Part shown: one piece after another, positions 52,348 to 55,451 of the stretch
Layout of the letters: each line of letters opens with the position of its first letter
Position numbering within the stretch: position 1 is the stretch's first letter
Source: Corynebacterium sp. HMSC074A01
GTDB lineage: Bacteria; Actinomycetota; Actinomycetes; Mycobacteriales; Mycobacteriaceae
Length of the DNA stretch: 55,451 nt
Reading direction: 5' to 3'
NCBI RefSeq assembly: GCF_001831515.1
Contig: NZ_KV825623.1
Span: 1 to 55,451, forward strand
Notes under the pieces: generated by a model
Database searches by the model: none
Told to the model about the DNA's origin: nothing
The model's input: the letters and a program-made list of their open reading frames with translations, nothing else
Position numbers and translations under genes: made by a program

Positions 52348-53244
52348 TTAGGCGTTCGCGCCCGGCCAGTCCGCAAACTTCTTCCCGCTGAGACGCTCGT
52401 AGGCCTCGATGTAGCGGTCGCGCGTGGCCTCCACCACCGAGCCCGGCAGCTCCGGCGGCTGCGTGCCCTCCGCGGGACGCCAGCCCGACTTCGGGCCGGT
52501 CAGCCAGTTGCGCACGTACTGCTTGTCAAAGCTCGGCTGGTTCTGGCCCTCCTTGTACGTGTCCGCGGGCCAGTAGCGGGAGGAATCGGGGGTGAGTACC
52601 TCGTCGGCAAGCACGAGCTCCCCGTCGGCATCCAGGCCGAACTCGAACTTCGTGTCTGCCAGAATGATGCCCTTCGACTCTGCGTACTCGGCGGCGCGGG
52701 TGTAGACCTCAAGGGTGCGCTCACGCAGGCGCTCCGCCAGGTCCTGGCCCACCTTGCCCGCCATGTAGTTGAACGACACGTTCTCGTCGTGGTCGCCCTG
52801 CTCCGCCTTCGTCGCCGGGGTGAAAATCGGCTCCGGCAGCTTGGACGCCTCGACCAGACCGTCTGGCAGCTTCACGCCGCAGACCATGCCGTGCTCGTCG
52901 TACTCCTTCTTGCCCGAGCCGGTGAGGTAGCCGCGCGCGACGCACTCGAACTGGACCATGTCCAGCTTCTTCACCACCATCGCGCGCCCCAACACCTCCT
53001 CGGGGATGCGCGGGTCATCGATCGGGCCCGCGAGGTGATTCGGCACCCCGGCGAGCAGGTCAAAGAAGAACATCGACGTGGCCGTGAGAATTCGGCCCTT
53101 GTCCGGGATCGCCGGCTCCAGCGAGAAATCGAACGCGGAGATGCGGTCGCTGGCCACCATCAGCAGCGTGTCCTCATCGACCTGGTAAATCTCGCGGACC
53201 TTGCCGCCGGAAAGGTGAGTGTAGTCAGAAAGCTCTGGACGCAT
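52348..53244 (-). CDS. purC: Phosphoribosylaminoimidazole-succinocarboxamide synthase PurC
   Basis: PurC joins aspartate to CAIR. The 298-aa length is normal for the longer actinobacterial form. The start [23 protein letters not shown] at 53244 is typical; the frame is open to 53538, but that extension overlaps the divergent lipoprotein gene. Landmarks are [21 protein letters not shown] near residue 34, [16 protein letters not shown] near 98, and [35 protein letters not shown] near 195. Confidence 0.96.
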   Translation of the reverse strand: MRPELSDYTHLSGGKVREIYQVDEDTLLMVASDRISAFDFSLEPAIPDKGRILTATSMFFFDLLAGVPNHLAGPIDDPRIPEEVLGRAMVVKKLDMVQFECVARGYLTGSGKKEYDEHGMVCGVKLPDGLVEASKLPEPIFTPATKAEQGDHDENVSFNYMAGKVGQDLAERLRERTLEVYTRAAEYAESKGIILADTKFEFGLDADGELVLADEVLTPDSSRYWPADTYKEGQNQPSFDKQYVRNWLTGPKSGWRPAEGTQPPELPGSVVEATRDRYIEAYERLSGKKFADWPGANA

Positions 53245-53281
53245 GGCACCAAGCATATACCCCACCACTACCATGTTCCGC

Positions 53282-53968
53282 ATGGTCAAACGCCACGCCT
53301 CGCGCGCCCTTTCCGCCGCGCTCATCACCAGCCTGTGCGCAGCCCTTGTTGGCTGCTCGCACGAGCCCAGCGAGCAGGCGCCGGCCGCAGCTGAGAAAGT
53401 GCGCGAGGAGCGCGTCCTCGCCTTCGGGGAAAGCACCCGCAGGACCACCACGGATCCCGCCACCGGCACGCAAGTCGAGTGGGAAATCGCCGTCGAGGCA
53501 CCCCAGCGCATCTCTGGCACCGAAGCCGCCAACAACATCCGCTCCCCGGAACCGCAACGCTACAGCGCGTTTTACTGCTACCCCGTCACGCTGACCCCCG
53601 TGCGCGTGGGCACCGCCCCCTCGCAGCCAACCGTCCCCGTCCCGGAGCTGACACTCGTCACAGCGCAGGAGTCCGTGGTGCGCGACGCCGACGGCGCACC
53701 CGTAACCACGACACGGCGCGCGAACTCCGTGCCGGCAGCGCCCGGCTCCGCGCACCAGCCGAGCGGGGACGCAAAGGTGGCGCTGCGCTCGGCGGCCGAG
53801 GCGTACTGCGACATAGGCAGCGGCGCGCCCACCGGCTACACGCCTGACCTGGAGGAAGGGCGCGCCTACACCACCGTGCTCGCCTCCTGGGAGCGCCGCG
53901 TGGATCCGGGCGAGCCGGCGACCGGCGTGGCGCTCGAGGACGCCAACGTGCGCTGGGAGGCACGCTAA
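53282..53968 (+). CDS. Secreted lipoprotein of unknown function
   Basis: A 228-aa protein with a basic N-terminus, a hydrophobic stretch and lipobox LVGC (Cys25), followed by a Glu/Ala-rich linker and a globular domain with no motif I recognise. It includes two Cys residues (FYCYPV and AYCDIG) that could form a disulfide. ATG 53282 ([10 protein letters not shown]) is preferred; an ATG at 53273 is also possible. It lies between the convergent purB and the divergent purC, so it sits alone on the plus strand. Confidence 0.75.
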   Translation: MVKRHASRALSAALITSLCAALVGCSHEPSEQAPAAAEKVREERVLAFGESTRRTTTDPATGTQVEWEIAVEAPQRISGTEAANNIRSPEPQRYSAFYCYPVTLTPVRVGTAPSQPTVPVPELTLVTAQESVVRDADGAPVTTTRRANSVPAAPGSAHQPSGDAKVALRSAAEAYCDIGSGAPTGYTPDLEEGRAYTTVLASWERRVDPGEPATGVALEDANVRWEAR

Positions 53969-53971
53969 CAG

Positions 53972-55402
53972 CTACAGGATCTCGCCCGGGCGGTAGTTTG
54001 CTGCGTCCGGGTACTTCTGCACCACGGCGTCGATGCGCGCGAGCACCCGGTCCACCTGGGATTCCGCCGCGCCGATGAAGGCATGGCGGTCCGCCAGTGC
54101 CTCTTCGAGCTGGGCGAGGTCGAGCGGCAGGCGCTCGTCGTCAGCCAGGCGCTCGATCAGATTCTGCTCGGCGCCGCGCTCGCGCATGTCCAGCGCCATG
54201 GCGACCGCGTTTTCCTTGATCACCTCGTGTGCGGTTTCGCGGCCGACCCCGGCGCGCACTGCCGCCATGAGGATGCGAGTGGTGGCAAGGAACGGCAGGT
54301 AGCGGTCGAGCTCGCGGTTGATCATCGCCGGGAACGCACCGAACTCATCGAGCACGGTGAGGAAGGTTTCCAGCTGGCCGTCGATGGCGAAGAAGGCGTC
54401 CGGCAGCGCGACGCGGCGCACCACGGAGCAGAACACGTCACCCTCGTTCCACTGCTGGCCCGCCAGGTCGGCGACCATGGTGAGGTAGCCGCGCAGGATG
54501 ACCTGGAAGCCGCCGACGCGCTCGCAGGAGCGCGCGTTCATCTTGTGCGGCATCGCCGAGGAGCCGACCTGCCCCTCCTTGAAGCCCTCGGTGACGACCT
54601 CGTTGCCCGCCATGAGACGGATGGTGGTGGCCAGCGAGGAAGGACCCGCGGCAAGCTGCACCAGCGCGGAGATCGCCTCGAAGTCCAGCGAACGCGGGTA
54701 GACCTGGCCCACCGAGTCGAAGACGGTGTCAAAGCCGAGGTGGTGCGCGACCTTGGTTTCCAGCTCGGCGAGCTTGGCCTCGTCGCCGTCCATCAGGTCG
54801 AGCATATCCTGGGCGGTACCCATCGGGCCCTTGATACCGCGCAGCGGGTAGCCGTCGAGCAGCGACTCGATGCGGGCGACCGCCACCAGGATCTCGTCGG
54901 CCGCGGAAGCGAAACGTTTGCCCAGTGTGGTGGCCTGGGCGGCCACGTTGTGGGAGCGCCCAGCCATCACGAGCGACTTATATGCATCGGCGCGGTTGCC
55001 TACAGCCTTGAGCAGCGCAACGGACTTATTGCGCACGAGCTCGAGCGCGCGCACGATCTGCAGCTGCTCGACGTTCTCGGTCAGATCGCGGCTGGTCATG
55101 CCCTTGTGGATGTGCTCGTGGCCGGCCAGCGCGTTGAACTCCTCGATGCGTGCCTTCACATCGTGGCGGGTCACGCGCTCGCGGGCCGCAATCGAGTCGA
55201 GATCGACTTGGTCGATGACGGACTCGTAGGCGTCGATAGCCTCTTGCGGGATCTCCACACCGAGCTCACGCTGCGCGCGCATGACGGCGATCCACAGCTG
55301 CCGCTCGAGGATGATCTTATGCTCGGCACTCCACAGCTTCGCCATCTCCGGCGAAGCGTAGCGGTTGGACAGGACATTGGGGTTTGCAGGCTTTTCAGTC
55401 AC
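53972..55402 (-). CDS. purB: Adenylosuccinate lyase PurB
   Basis: PurB removes fumarate from SAICAR and from adenylosuccinate. The 476-aa product contains the fumarase/lyase superfamily signature GSSAMPHKMNARSCE (near residue 280), the N-terminal NRYASPEMAKLWSAEHKIILERQLWIAVMRAQ, and HIHKGMTSRDLTENVEQ near residue 100. It ends 4 bp from the convergent lipoprotein gene. PurB acts in both IMP synthesis and AMP synthesis. Confidence 0.97.
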   Translation of the reverse strand: MTEKPANPNVLSNRYASPEMAKLWSAEHKIILERQLWIAVMRAQRELGVEIPQEAIDAYESVIDQVDLDSIAARERVTRHDVKARIEEFNALAGHEHIHKGMTSRDLTENVEQLQIVRALELVRNKSVALLKAVGNRADAYKSLVMAGRSHNVAAQATTLGKRFASAADEILVAVARIESLLDGYPLRGIKGPMGTAQDMLDLMDGDEAKLAELETKVAHHLGFDTVFDSVGQVYPRSLDFEAISALVQLAAGPSSLATTIRLMAGNEVVTEGFKEGQVGSSAMPHKMNARSCERVGGFQVILRGYLTMVADLAGQQWNEGDVFCSVVRRVALPDAFFAIDGQLETFLTVLDEFGAFPAMINRELDRYLPFLATTRILMAAVRAGVGRETAHEVIKENAVAMALDMRERGAEQNLIERLADDERLPLDLAQLEEALADRHAFIGAAESQVDRVLARIDAVVQKYPDAANYRPGEIL

Positions 55403-55451
55403 GCGCCCAATTATCGCACATCAGGGGCTATTGCTTCTCGACGCTCACCTC

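Overview
This window is chromosomal DNA from a high-GC actinobacterium, almost certainly a Corynebacterium. The evidence is a RamA-type LuxR regulator beside cysK/cysE, a succinyl-CoA:acetate CoA-transferase (ActA type), mycothiol synthase (mshD), a DUF3073 protein, a purSQL/purF-purM/purC/purB purine region and a phoU-pstBACS block. As I recall it, this gene order runs parallel to the C. glutamicum ramA-cysK-cysE...actA...phoU-pst...pur region.

Layout. 1-4.5 kb: murA, ramA, cysK, cysE and a small GNAT protein. 4.6-4.8 kb: tRNA-Phe and tRNA-Asp. 4.9-16.7 kb: a histidine/urocanate utilisation island with hutU-hutI, an acyl-CoA dehydrogenase/CoA-transferase/YjiH-carrier operon, hutR-hutH, hutG and a second YjiH carrier. 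16.9-23.2 kb: three tandem paralogous genes for secreted, membrane-anchored von Willebrand A (VWA) proteins. 23.3-24.0 kb: a second identical tRNA-Asp, tRNA-Glu, a CsoR-type repressor and tRNA-Lys. 24.1-28 kb: actA, a dus gene and phoU. 28-32.4 kb: pstB-pstA-pstC-pstS on the minus strand. 32.4-37.3 kb: mshD, an LmeA-like protein, a nitrobindin-like protein, pabC, ygfZ and DUF3073. 37.3-55.4 kb: purine biosynthesis (purM, purF, purL, purQ, purS, purC, purB), interrupted by a double-hotdog thioesterase, a structured non-coding patch (41.35-41.72 kb), a large secreted nuclease with collagen-like repeats, a degenerate deacetylase-like protein, oligopeptidase B and a lipoprotein.

How the genes work together. 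HutH, HutU, HutI and HutG form the complete four-step route from histidine to glutamate plus formamide. HutR (IclR family) is the likely local regulator. Two near-identical 16-bp palindromes lie upstream of hutUI and upstream of the acyl-CoA dehydrogenase-CoA-transferase-YjiH operon, which ties that operon to the hut regulon. I propose, as inference only, that it feeds a urocanate-related acid such as imidazolepropionate into the hut pathway. Glutarate is the main alternative substrate. CysE and CysK make cysteine from serine; PstSCAB and PhoU import and sense phosphate; PurF, PurSQL, PurM, PurC and PurB cover most of IMP synthesis.

The most striking structural observation is that the hut and VWA block (about 18.5 kb) is bracketed by two identical tRNA-Asp genes in direct orientation. 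It splits what looks like an ancestral Glu-Asp-Phe tRNA cluster, so the block looks like an island whose arrival duplicated tRNA-Asp. Starts were chosen by family alignment from memory plus visible ribosome binding sites. No database search was possible.
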